A stretch of DNA of 19,747 nt from NCBI GenBank assembly GCA_030247855.1, contig JAPDRN010000252.1:1-19747 (forward strand). The letters are read 5' to 3'. This DNA is from Knufia peltigerae. Lineage: Eukaryota > Ascomycota > Eurotiomycetes > Chaetothyriales > Trichomeriaceae. The notes under the pieces were generated by a model. The model ran no database searches and was not told where the DNA came from. It saw nothing but the letters and a program-made list of their open reading frames with translations. Position 1 is the first letter of the stretch, and each line of letters begins with the position of its first letter. The position numbers were made by a program, and so were the translations under genes. Below, one piece after another: positions 8,638 to 17,501 of this stretch.

Positions 8638-10957
8638 TCACTCCGCGAACCAAAGTTGACGCAGCCGTTTTGCCTGATCGTAGGCCCAGACCTTTGAGTC
8701 TTCAGCTGGAGGTTCGTTAGGACCGTAATTGACATTGACGTCTGAGTCAGGGACTATCTTGCAGATTTTTTTTGTTGTACACTGCTGACTCTTGACTCGA
8801 GGACGCAAATCTGTAGGGATCCATCGCCCAATTTCTCCATGCTAGGTACATCGAGCACTCTCCCAATTTCTTAATCAAGGAGACTCACCGAACTTTCATC
8901 TTTGAATGTTGGTGATTCATATTGGCGTGTAGCATTCAGGAGGGAGTATCGGTGGAAGATCGATGTTGTCTCCTGGGCGAGATGCTGCGACGAGGGAATA
9001 GGGGTCCATGGAATTTCTGCAGTTGTAGGTACGGATGGAGACAGGTTCAACAGTTCAATGACCTGAAGAATCCTCAATGTGGAGCTTCTGGATTGACAAG
9101 TCCTGTAAGTGCGTTGCATCGTTCATGTTGGTGTCCTTTTTTCTAAGTTGTGGCAACCTGAGACCCGCTAACTCTGTTATTGCGCTGTCGTGAAGCATGC
9201 CGTTCATCCTCAAACGTATGTATTCATCACAAAATCCCTCAGAGACGTGCAGTGGAGGACACTCTCGGTCCAGTATGGTCTCGAGGAACGTTCTGAGATC
9301 TTCAAAGCCTTCTCCTGACAAGCGAAGCTCTCTGGCTAAGGCAAAAACCATTCGTTCGGCGACTCTTCCACTATTTCCGAGATGATCTCCCCTTAAAAGA
9401 GAGTCTAGGTCAGCTACATAGCTGCCTGTAACGGGTTGCTCAGAATCGTCCGAGAAGTCAGGGCAAAGTCTTCGGTAGGTTAGCATAGCAGCCATGATCA
9501 AAGCAAGCTGAGCCAAGCTTTGACAGCCTTGAAAATCCGTAGCCAGTCGTAGGTATGCGTTCCGACCATCTTGTGACTGTGCCCATTCCTCAAGGACCCT
9601 GAAAGGACCATTGTGATCCTCTTCGCTCCCAGAAGATACCGTTGCGTTCCAAGTAAGAAGTAGCGACAGGTTATTTTCAGGCCTTCTCAGAGAAGGAAAT
9701 TGGTTGTACGTATAGGCTCTGCTTGATGTTATTGTTGTACATTACGCAGTTGGAATGGAGATTTACAGGTAAGTACGGAACATGTTCACCTGGCCCACGC
9801 CGAGGCTCCGTATGACTTGCAGTGGAAGGTTCTGAATCCGTCAGCATAGGTAGAGCCGGCCGATGAGATATCCTACCAGATACCCGTGACAATAGCCAAC
9901 ACGGAGAGAATCCTTCATTTTCGTACTCCAGTCTTCCAAAATTTGGACACTCATTTCTTCTCCAGAGAATACGGGGGATTTCGTAATCGTTCTGCACATT
10001 TCCACACCATCAAACTCTCCGAAGTCATTGGTTCTTGCAATTCCGAAAATCGAAGCGTAGAGGTCACTGTTTTCGTTTGCCGTGTATTCTCCAGCAAAAT
10101 TGTGCTGTAAGAGGTTCAATTTGCCGCCGGATAGCTCCAAAAGAACCCGGAAAAGCGAAGTGATCTGAGACTCGTCGCGCCCTGGCCTTTTCCGTGACAC
10201 TGGAGCAACTAGGATACGTAGTCCCGATTCGAGGCCGTTAAGCAGCTCATCGTGGGTGCTGGTGAGAATAGTTTGGGCATTCTCAGAGTTGTGGTTTGCT
10301 TCGAGATTAAGAAACAAAAACACAAGATATTGTGCTAACTTTCGCTGGACGGGAGGAGGAGATTCCTAAAAGCCTTGTAAGATAACTCCCTGAAGAGTTC
10401 AGAGAGTGGGCCTTACCGATATATCATGGATCAAAATATATCTGTCAAGCTCTCTCTGCCAGCCTCTCGATCGGGTAAGATCACGGTACACTTGCTGGAC
10501 CTCCCAGGAATGCTTGGAGTAAATCACCTGCATAACCTGTTGAAGCCAACGTTCACGAGCTTTCCTCTTCGCTTCCCAGATGCCAAGAACTTTTTTTTCT
10601 GACTCTGATGGCTGCGTAGGATCGTAGTCAGCGTTCATCAGCAATTGACATTCTTTGAGCTCGGAGAGATAGGATGGTTCAATAGCGACTTCGAACGTAT
10701 CGTCATCGCATTGCCTGACAACGCAGATTCGCGCATGCCAATCTTCCTCAAGCCACTGGAGGCGAATCTCGCCAGCTGGTACACTGACTAGTTTCCATGC
10801 TACGCTCGAATCGCCACGAAAGAGGGGCTTTGAAGTCTAGGAAGCCATGTAACGTGAGTAGCCATTCTTGGGAGGACACCGGGCATCTCACAATAGTTCC
10901 ATGGCACTCCGGCCAGTCGCGTCCAAGAGCAAGGGCTGGTAGCATGCCCGACTCCAT
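8638..10957 (-). CDS. Large orphan protein, seven exons
   Basis: Read leftward, exons are 10957-10892, 10836-10417, 10365-9877, 9831-9767, 9718-9158, 9102-8889 and 8841-8638, giving 672 aa. The six introns are 45-55 nt with GT..AG ends, and every phase agrees. The donor at 9157 (GTTGCC) is the weakest. Visible segments include IRLQWLEEDWHARICVV, a charged helical block (EAKRKARERWLQQVMQV), LVFLFLNLEANHN, two related ILEDWSTKMK/VLEEWAQSQD segments, AQLALIMAAMLTYRRL, and a terminal WAYDQAKRLRQLWFAE. There is no signal peptide, clear membrane span or catalytic motif, so it is probably intracellular. I do not recognise the family. Exact edges of the fifth intron are the least certain part. Confidence 0.68.
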
Positions 10958-11215
10958 TGTTGCCAGACAAACGGATAGGGAAACGTGGAGTGTGGATAGA
11001 TGCCGCAACCGGTGAGGAAAAAGGTCAACGAAAGGTCACACAAATCGGGCGTCGTCAACATATATGCAGTGTCTCTGTTGACATCCTGTTACATCGTTCG
11101 AGGTCGCGCATCCTTCCAGACTCGATCGAGATGTACAGTAGAAGGTACAGAGAGCCAGGGATTTTTTTCTACTTGCTCATTTGTTTGCAGCGGTGGATAC
11201 TCATAAGCGAGGCGG

Positions 11216-11363
11216 GTATGCATATTCGCCGCTTTTTAGTACAGTGGCAGGACGCCCATTAGCCTGGTGTGCAGATTTGCCGCTTTTTAGTACAGTGGCA
11301 GGACGCCCATTAGCATGGGGTGTGCAGATTCGCCGCGTTTTAGTACGGCAGTAGGATACCCTA
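11216..11363. repeat. Tandem repeat, 51-53 bp unit, about 2.9 copies
   Basis: Units begin at 11216, 11267 and 11320. Each shares the order TGCA.ATT.GCCGC, TTTTAGTAC and a GG-rich tail. The first two units are nearly identical (both carry TTTTTAGTACAGTGGCAGG and ACGCCCATTAGC); the third has diverged. It lies between the start of the 672-aa gene and the MITE. Confidence 0.85.
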
Positions 11364-11387
11364 AACAGCCCTCCACCAACTACAGTA

Positions 11388-11435
11388 CACTCCTCCCAGG
11401 GTAACTTTCGTTAGGAGGCTCCATCCGCACGTGAC
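11388..11435 (+). repeat. Left terminal inverted repeat of the MITE
   Basis: 48-bp arm starting CACTCCTCCC and ending CACGTGAC. It matches the reverse complement of 11607-11654 except for one indel and a few substitutions. Confidence 0.87.
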
Positions 11436-11606
11436 ACGGAGCTTAATTACTCCGGGCTGGGTTTAGGCATGTATTAGAGTGCCTTTCACTAAACTTCAAC
11501 TATATGCCACCTATAGTTTAGGTGTAGGCTGCCTAAATCATAGGCTACACTTAGGTATCTTTTAGGCATTACATGCTTAGAACCACCTAGAACCGGCCCT
11601 TAGACA

Positions 11607-11654
11607 GTCACGTGCATGGTGGAGCCTTCTAACGAAAGTTACCCTGGAGGAGTG
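11607..11654 (-). repeat. Right terminal inverted repeat of the MITE
   Basis: 48-bp arm starting GTCACGTGCA and ending GGAGGAGTG, followed by TA. Partner of 11388-11435. Confidence 0.87.
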
Positions 11655-11807
11655 TAACTTCGCCGCCAAATCTAATACGCAGATGTTGTGAGACCTTAAT
11701 CTTTTTGATACGAGACAATTCTATAGATTTGTCCATATCCGAACAACGTAACGCAAGTCAACTTAAAACATAACTATCCATTCACGGATCCTGGTTCAGC
11801 AAACAAG

Positions 11808-11999
11808 ATGACAGATAGTGGCAGCTTCATTCGAATTCCAAATAACGAAGAGGAAGAAAGTATGCGGAAAGCGGCAGAGGATTCTCAGAAAAGGCGAGAA
11901 GCAGCAAGGAAGAAACGAGAGCTGGAGGAGGCAATGAGGAAAGCAGGAGAGAGCTCTCAACAGCGCCGGGGGGGTGGAGGTGCCACTCCCAAGACCTAG
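11808..11999 (+). CDS. Small highly charged ORF with internal repeat
   Basis: An ATG at 11808 opens 63 codons. The protein is dominated by Lys, Arg and Glu and contains two related blocks, SMRKAAEDSQKRRE and AMRKAGESSQQRRG, about 25 residues apart, then a GGGG tail. The middle is likely a single charged helix. It begins about 150 bp from the MITE. No family recognised. It may be a real small protein or a chance low-complexity ORF; the internal peptide repeat favours some coding history. Confidence 0.38.
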   Translation: MTDSGSFIRIPNNEEEESMRKAAEDSQKRREAARKKRELEEAMRKAGESSQQRRGGGGATPKT

Positions 12000-12296
12000 G
12001 ATCTATCAGCAAGGTGAATCTCTATACCCATTTATACGCAACTTTGTAACTGAGAATCAGAACGCTATGAAAGTATCAATACAATCGTTGTGGGAATGAA
12101 CTTCGATAGTCGAAGAAAGGGAATACATCCTCTTGAGACGTTGCAATGGAAATTGAGGGCTGGTAACAATTCGTTCCTTCCGTGGTCGTCGATGGATCAC
12201 AACCAAGACCTGTTGCATAGAGATTACATAGCTCAATTTGAAGCATTGCAACTATGAATGTTATTCATCCGGCTTGACTGTTTGCACCTTCTCGCC
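12000..12296. other. 3' flanking region between convergent ORFs
   Basis: 297 bp between the charged ORF and the stop of the APH-family gene. Only short, unsupported frames. It probably contains the 3' UTR of the APH gene. Confidence 0.4.
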
Positions 12297-13667
12297 CTAG
12301 ATATTTGTGGTCTGAAAACGCATTGCACAATCCTCCTTATACTCCTTGAGCTGCGCCATCTTCGTTTGTGTGAACGACTCCATCTCTGCAACCACTTCAT
12401 CCGGGAGGGATTCGGCATCGTCATCATACGGTCTAAGTGCAGTCCAATAGACAACGTCGATGTCGAAACTCTTCCTTATCGCATAGTCAAACCAGAAACG
12501 TCCCGTCTTCCACGAGTCACGCATTCGGACAGAAAGACTTGGCTCCATCGTCTTTGATTCGCAGTCATTTTCAGCTCGTTCCATGGCCTGTAAGAATTGC
12601 TCCATCCTGTGCTCAAAGAGAGGAATGAAATCTTGCAGGGGGCCCTGATCGAGCCACATCTCTGGTCCGGACAATAGCAGCCACCAGGGCGGATCGTATG
12701 TGAACTGGGCTGGCATCGCATTTGTGAACTCAAAATCGAGCATAGCCGTTATATGAAACGTTTGGGGGTCGACGAGCATGTTCGAAGGCCGCATATCATC
12801 GCAATAAGGGATAAAAGGGCCAGAATCATCAAGACAATATTTGGGGATGAGCTGCCAGAGTCGGTGACGCGCACTGAACCGTCCTCGAGCGACGTCCGGA
12901 TTATCAACCAGGTTACGCTGTGTCCAGAGATGAGTCAAGTGCTCTTCCGCAAGCGATGCAAGATAGTCACTTGTGCGTTCGAATGGTGACACGGGAAATT
13001 TGGTGATAGGATAACCCGAGACCGTGGCCAGCTCGTTCATGTTATAGGTGAGTGGTCTTGCTGTCACCGACCATGTGTTGACTTCGTGGTGTTTTGAAAT
13101 TGCCCCAATCTGAGAGAAGTTGAGTTGAGAGAGTTGGAGCATGTAGTTGGCGATTTGATAGTACACTTTGTCCAGGATTGTGTCATCAATATGTGGATTG
13201 AGAAGTAAGTCCTCTCCGGCTGGTAGCTTAAGAATCGTCGACAGAAGCGTGCCGCGCACAAAATCCATGATGATAAAGGGTCCTATCTGCTGAGGGCTCT
13301 CCCTAGTCAAGCCCCAACTGTGTACCCGAGGGATAGGAATAGTGGTGTTGTCTCGAAGGTATTCCATGATCGCGACCTCGTTTGCTACCTTTTCCTCTGC
13401 GAAAGCTGTGTGACCAGGTTTTGGGAACCGAATAATGACGTCTTCGCCGTCATGGAAGTTGACCCGGAAGCTGAAATTGAATGAACCTTTGAGGAATCCA
13501 GAGTATGTTCCGACTCCACCTCCTTGCCGACGACGACTGACGAAGTCTACGACTTCACTTTTTAATTCAAAAATCCTGGTTAGCCATGCCTTGCACTCAT
13601 CATCGCCATTACTCTCAGCTATCTCATCAAAATAGGTCTTGAAGGGAGATGTCTTCGCTTCAGACAT
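12297..13667 (-). CDS. Fungal APH-family phosphotransferase-like protein
   Basis: Single-exon gene, 456 aa from the ATG at 13667. The open frame extends upstream to a TTG at 13781, but 13667 is the first ATG. It shows the kinase-like fold of the phosphotransferase (APH) superfamily in order: a Gly-rich region (GGGVGTYSGFLKGSFN), a VIIRFPKPG strand, PRVHSWGL, the hinge-like FIIMDFVRGTLL, the catalytic loop YCDDMRPSNML (Asp about 291, Asn about 296) and the metal-binding MLDFEFTNAMP (Asp about 311), then PPWWLLL. From family knowledge, fungal members commonly have CDD.RP.N instead of bacterial HGD..P.N, so the active site looks complete for this subgroup. The substrate is unknown; members are often annotated from aminoglycoside or choline kinase similarity, which should not be taken literally. 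Likely cytosolic. Confidence 0.92.
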   Translation of the reverse strand: MSEAKTSPFKTYFDEIAESNGDDECKAWLTRIFELKSEVVDFVSRRRQGGGVGTYSGFLKGSFNFSFRVNFHDGEDVIIRFPKPGHTAFAEEKVANEVAIMEYLRDNTTIPIPRVHSWGLTRESPQQIGPFIIMDFVRGTLLSTILKLPAGEDLLLNPHIDDTILDKVYYQIANYMLQLSQLNFSQIGAISKHHEVNTWSVTARPLTYNMNELATVSGYPITKFPVSPFERTSDYLASLAEEHLTHLWTQRNLVDNPDVARGRFSARHRLWQLIPKYCLDDSGPFIPYCDDMRPSNMLVDPQTFHITAMLDFEFTNAMPAQFTYDPPWWLLLSGPEMWLDQGPLQDFIPLFEHRMEQFLQAMERAENDCESKTMEPSLSVRMRDSWKTGRFWFDYAIRKSFDIDVVYWTALRPYDDDAESLPDEVVAEMESFTQTKMAQLKEYKEDCAMRFQTTNI

Positions 13668-13872
13668 GCTGGTGGATGAAAGCTCACTGTGAATACTGTT
13701 GAGACCTGGGAAGGCGGGAGGGGGCTCCCCAGATAATTTCCAAATTTCATGCCAAGGAAATTGTCTCACGTGATTGTGCAATCGATTACTCTACTAGCAA
13801 CCAATTTGATCAGATTGAGCACAGCGAAAAGACAATTTATGCTTCCAACTTCTGATTATATTATAGTTACTC

Positions 13873-13890
13873 GTTGAACGTTGAACGTTC
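13873..13890. promoter_or_regulatory. GTTGAAC direct repeat with palindrome upstream of the APH gene
   Basis: GTTGAAC occurs twice back to back (13873-13879, 13880-13886), and the second copy overlaps the 8-bp palindrome GAACGTTC (13883-13890). It lies about 206 bp upstream of the APH start and about 60 bp past the stop of the neighbouring regulator gene. Function inferred only from position. Confidence 0.3.
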
Positions 13891-13951
13891 ACATGCTTCT
13901 AGTGACTAACATGTCACCATTGGGTCCAGCTCGCTTCCAGAAGCAAGATAT

Positions 13952-15847
13952 TCAATAGAAGCCCTTCACCTCAACGGACTCTTTCATGCTTCCAAATAAC
14001 AACGAGCTTATTGTGAAGTCAACACTATCCGGGTCTCCATCTTTGTACAAGGTATGAGCCATGCGACCGATGTTGCCACGTTCCTCTGGTGAGCCTTAGT
14101 GTCAGGACGGGGATGCGCTTGCCTTGACCACTTACTCAAGATTATAATGTATGCCTGGAGCTCTTTGATGGTTGTGATAAACGTAGGATCATTTTCGACC
14201 AGGTCTTTGGACTTCTGTCGTTCCCAATCCATCTGGAGCGATTTGTATCCAACTGCGTAGTGAAAATGTGACAGCAGGCTATTGCACGAGGCAATCGCTC
14301 CGTCAATGATAGTTGCTGGTTTCCAAGGATGTATCCAGAAACCGGCCTTAGGTGGTTAGCCAACTTGGTACTATAGTCTTAGGCAGCACCTACAGGATCA
14401 CTGTATCGTCTCCAGAAGATGTTCCTCGCAGTATCTATTTCTCGGACATGGAGCAGGAGGAAGAACACAAGGACCAAAACCATCCACTGACGTCTGGCCC
14501 TCTTTCGTAGCATCCTATTGCACTGCCTGAGAATCTTTTCGTCTAGTTCGATGATTCTTAACTCCAACTTATGATTCAATTGATTCTGTACCATGCGGGG
14601 TATTAGCGTAATACCATACCATGGAGATGTTGCGTCGGTGACAGGAGTCATCCCCAGGTTTTCGAGTCCGGCGAATCTCCACCCATTTCTCACCAGACGC
14701 AGCGTGGTGTACAGCTCCAGGCAATGCGTTATAATGGGTTCCTCATTTCGTCAGTATTCATGAGGTGAAGTCAGAGTTTCCTTACTTTGCGGTACGAGGA
14801 TGCCAATCTGAAAAAGAACGAAGCATGGCCAGGTCGGCTGCAAGCTTCTATCAATGAGGCTGGAATGCATCGTTGAATATACTCTGAAATGTCGAGCTCG
14901 GGCCGTGTGAGGCAATAGGCAGTTGTTTGCCTCCAGAACCAGCCTTCCGGGGTTTTCCGGTGGTCGCGAATTTGGTTTGGATTCGTTGGATTGAACTGCG
15001 TGCATTCTACATCCAAAGTAGGGCCGCCTGGGTAGTGCTGTAAGCTTACGAGCATCGAAGGAGACCCGCGTCCCGGCTGCACTGATGTGAAAGTGATCTC
15101 GTATACTTTGTTCTTCCCTAACCAGTTATCAATATTTCGTGTAGAAGAGGCGAAGGTGGCAACTTACACTTCTCGAACGGCTTGAGTTGCAAGATGGTTT
15201 CCGTTTGGCAGATTTGTATTGGCATGTCAAATCGGAAGCAGGCTATGCACCGTGGATCTCCTTCAGCGCCAAATTCGCACTGAGTGTAGTAAGTGTGCGG
15301 GTTTCTGCATTTATATGACAGCCAATACCTTTCTCTTCAGTGCTCGGCATCTCATGCATGGTTTGCCGTTTCTCCGAGAGGAAGTATGAGTAGGCATATC
15401 CACGGTGTAGTTCTCTTCGTCTGGTGGAACCAAAGGCAAGCAAATCTCAAAACCGCCCACATTCGTGTCGGCAAGAAAATTCATCATGATTGAGTGGAGC
15501 TCGGGACTGGTGTTAGGTAGCTGTTCTTGATCACAGACATTGACAGCCTGTGAATTCATACTGGTTCGTTGCCCTGCGATTAGTCGCTCAGGCGATAGCG
15601 ATGTTGAAAGCGAAAGGGTCGAGGTTAGTGGTTGTTCTGGTTGTAGTGGCAGGGCAGAAAATTTGCGATGAATTGTAGGATCTGTGTCATGACTTTGATC
15701 CTCCCTCAAGTCACCGTTGTCGAGCTGTGTCTGCCCAAAGACTTTGAAAGGTGAGATCGTGCTACCGATATGCACGAGCGGTACATGCTGAACAAAGGGC
15801 GGAGGCCCCACAAAGTCCTCGAGGTGCTGAAAATGTGCATGCTCCAT
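13952..15847 (-). CDS. Zn(II)2Cys6-type transcription regulator
   Basis: Read leftward, exons are 15847-15329, 15279-15168, 15117-14786, 14741-14394, 14346-14136 and 14085-13952, giving 551 aa. Five introns of 44-51 nt have GT..AG ends, good branch sites (TACTGAC, GGCTAAC) and consistent phases. The cysteines appear once exons 1 and 2 are joined: KPCMRCRALKRK then CEFG..RCIACF..QIC, spaced C-x2-C-x6-C-x9-C-x2-C-x9-C at about residues 164-197. This is close to the fungal binuclear zinc cluster, with a slightly long last spacing. The finger sits after a Ser/Pro/Gln-rich N-terminal region rather than at the very start. The helical C-terminal half (PGHASFFFRLASSYRK, HCLELYTTLRLVRNGW, RGNIGRMAHTLY) resembles regulators of this class. 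Expected to be nuclear and DNA-binding. It shares its promoter with the HD/kinase gene. Confidence 0.85.
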
Positions 15848-16082
15848 ACTGCGGCTTCTAGAGAATCGTCGACTTTGTAGTAACACCGATGGTAGAATTC
15901 AGTGGGAAGAAGTAGGAGAAGAAAGTGGGGGGCTGGAATTTGGCACGGTCCGAGCGGGGTCCGACCCGGCTAGTGCAACGCTGGTGCACTTTTTTTCGGC
16001 GCAGACAATCAAATGGCACCACCGCTCATATTCATCTTTCTCAAACCTCCCCATTCAAGGTCCCAAGCAAACGATCGTCGCC
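15848..16082. promoter_or_regulatory. Divergent promoter with phased GGTCCGA motifs
   Basis: The 235 bp between the two divergent starts contains GGTCCGA at 15947-15953 and again at 15958-15964, exactly 11 bp apart, with AGCGG between them and CCCGG after. This places several CGG/CCG triplets, the half-site recognised by Zn(II)2Cys6 proteins, in about 25 bp. The stretch just before the rightward ATG is pyrimidine-rich, and the start context GTCGCCATGG is favourable. Autoregulation by the adjacent regulator is an inference. Confidence 0.45.
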
Positions 16083-17501
16083 ATGGAGAATCGCTCACCT
16101 ACTTTGGACATGTCACCATTACCATTCCTACATCTTGCCAATGTCCTCAAACAATTACCTCGGACAGGATGGCTGAGAACGATTGAGCACCCCGAAAGCG
16201 TTGCCGCACATATGTACCGCATGGCCCTCATGGCTTTGTGTGCACCGGTACGCTCAATTTCTACTACCTCATGATTTTCTAACACCTCATTTAGTCTGGA
16301 CTAGATAAAGAAAAATGCGTACTCCTGGCCTTGGCTCATGACATGGCGGAGTCGGTCGTTGGCGACATTACGCCGCACGACAATGTCAGCAAAGGTACAC
16401 ATTCCACGCCTAACTCGAACTATTGTTCTGATAGAAATGTTCTAGAGGACAAGTTCAAATTGGAAGATTTTGGTTTTCGATACATCAAGAGTTTGCTGGA
16501 TCCTTTTGACCCTACCCTCGGCGAGAAATTGCGGACTGCGTGGTTAGAATATGAAGAAGGAATGACCAGAGAAGCTCAGTATATGTATGACGTCGATAAA
16601 CTCGAATGCATGATACAAGCATTTGAGTATGAGCAGATGACGCTTGGGGAGAAGAACCTTGAAGAGTTCCAGGGTTTGGCACCAAAAATCAGGCTTCCGG
16701 AAACCCGGCAGTGGCTGAAGTTGCTCGGGCAGGAAAGACAGGCTTATCTTCTCAACAGGCTCAATCGAATTCGCGTCGTCTTCGTTATTGGTGAGTTTTC
16801 CCTTGAATGCTAAGATTATACTAAATGTGTGTATGACAGGCGGGCCATTCGCTGGCAAAAAGACCCACTGTACACTGCTTTCCAACCAATTTGGAGTTCG
16901 GCACCTTTCGATGACTGATATCTTTTACAACATGTCAATTGATCAGACCTACCCCCACGCCGAGTTCTTGAGAGATTGCCTTGAACACAATATGACTGTT
17001 CCGACCGATCTAGCAATCAAGGTCCTAGAGAAAACAATCGCGGAGAGTACAGACGAGAAAGGCTGGGTGCTTTTGCGCGGCTTCCCGGAAAACGTGCGAC
17101 AACTTGTCGAATTTGAAGAGAAAGTAAGTGTTCTGATGCAGTCGTAATGGGTATGCTCACCCTCCAAAGCTTCAAAAATCAAACTATACACTGCTATTGC
17201 GCTGCTCGACAGAAAGGGCACTCCAACGTTCAAAAAACCATGGTAGCGTCGATGATAAGGACATTGATCTAAGAATTCAAGAGTTCGAAAAACGGAGAGC
17301 AGCGATGGAGCCTCGACTGTCAACGACCTCTGGGTTCTTCAGGAGCGTGAGGAAGCCGTCGAGTCATAAAGATTGTGAGCTAATTACATGGCACAGGTCG
17401 ATTGCAACGGATCTGAAGAAGAAGTCTATAAGGAAGTAAGGAATGCGTTTGAGGGGTTTATTTGGCATGATGAACACAGCGTCAGTCATCATTCTGGCTG
17501 A
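16083..17501 (+). CDS. HD-domain nucleotidase fused to NMP kinase-like domain
   Basis: Exons 16083-16247, 16295-16394, 16446-16790, 16840-17123, 17170-17346 and 17397-17501 encode 391 aa. The introns are 46-51 nt, all phases agree, and the donors include GTGAGT and GTAAGT. Residues 1 to about 200 match HDDC2/YGL101W-type 5'-deoxynucleotidases: H43 (SVAAHMYRMA), H70-D71 with E74 (ALAHDMAESVVGDITP), and the YDVDKLE aspartate near 137-139, so the metal site looks intact. Residues about 200-391 match adenylate/UMP-CMP kinases: a P-loop GGPFAGKKT (204-212), HLSMTD, WVLLRGFPEN, a TLLLRCSTERALQR strand-helix, VDDKDIDLRI and a C-terminal SEEEVYKEV. Several residues usual in active kinases are replaced. 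The 51-nt second intron has no stop and divides by three, but removing it restores the HD-family alignment. Probably cytosolic nucleotide metabolism. Confidence 0.9.

Larger units (their letters stand above)
11388..11654. mobile_element. MITE with long terminal inverted repeats, TA-flanked
   Basis: The 48-bp arms 11388-11435 and 11607-11654 are near-perfect reverse complements. Both arms read CACTCCTCC, then GGGTAACTTTCGTTAG, then GGCTCCA, and end in GCACGTGAC, with one single-base indel and a few substitutions. TA dinucleotides lie directly outside both ends (11386-11387, 11655-11656), as expected for Tc1/mariner-type target duplication. At 267 bp with no ORF it must be non-autonomous. The interior is itself partly palindromic (TTTAGGCATGTA near 11462 against TACATGCTTAGA near 11570). 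The left end could alternatively start at 11383 with CAGTACACT, in which case the right end has decayed. Confidence 0.87.

Noticed and set aside
13668..13781. N-terminal extension of the APH gene
   Set aside because: The extension begins at TTG; the first ATG is at 13667 and the extra residues carry no family motif.
16395..16445. Treating this segment as coding
   Set aside because: It is open in frame, but has GT..AG ends and a CCTAAC branch site, and its removal restores the VSKEDKF continuity expected in HD homologues.
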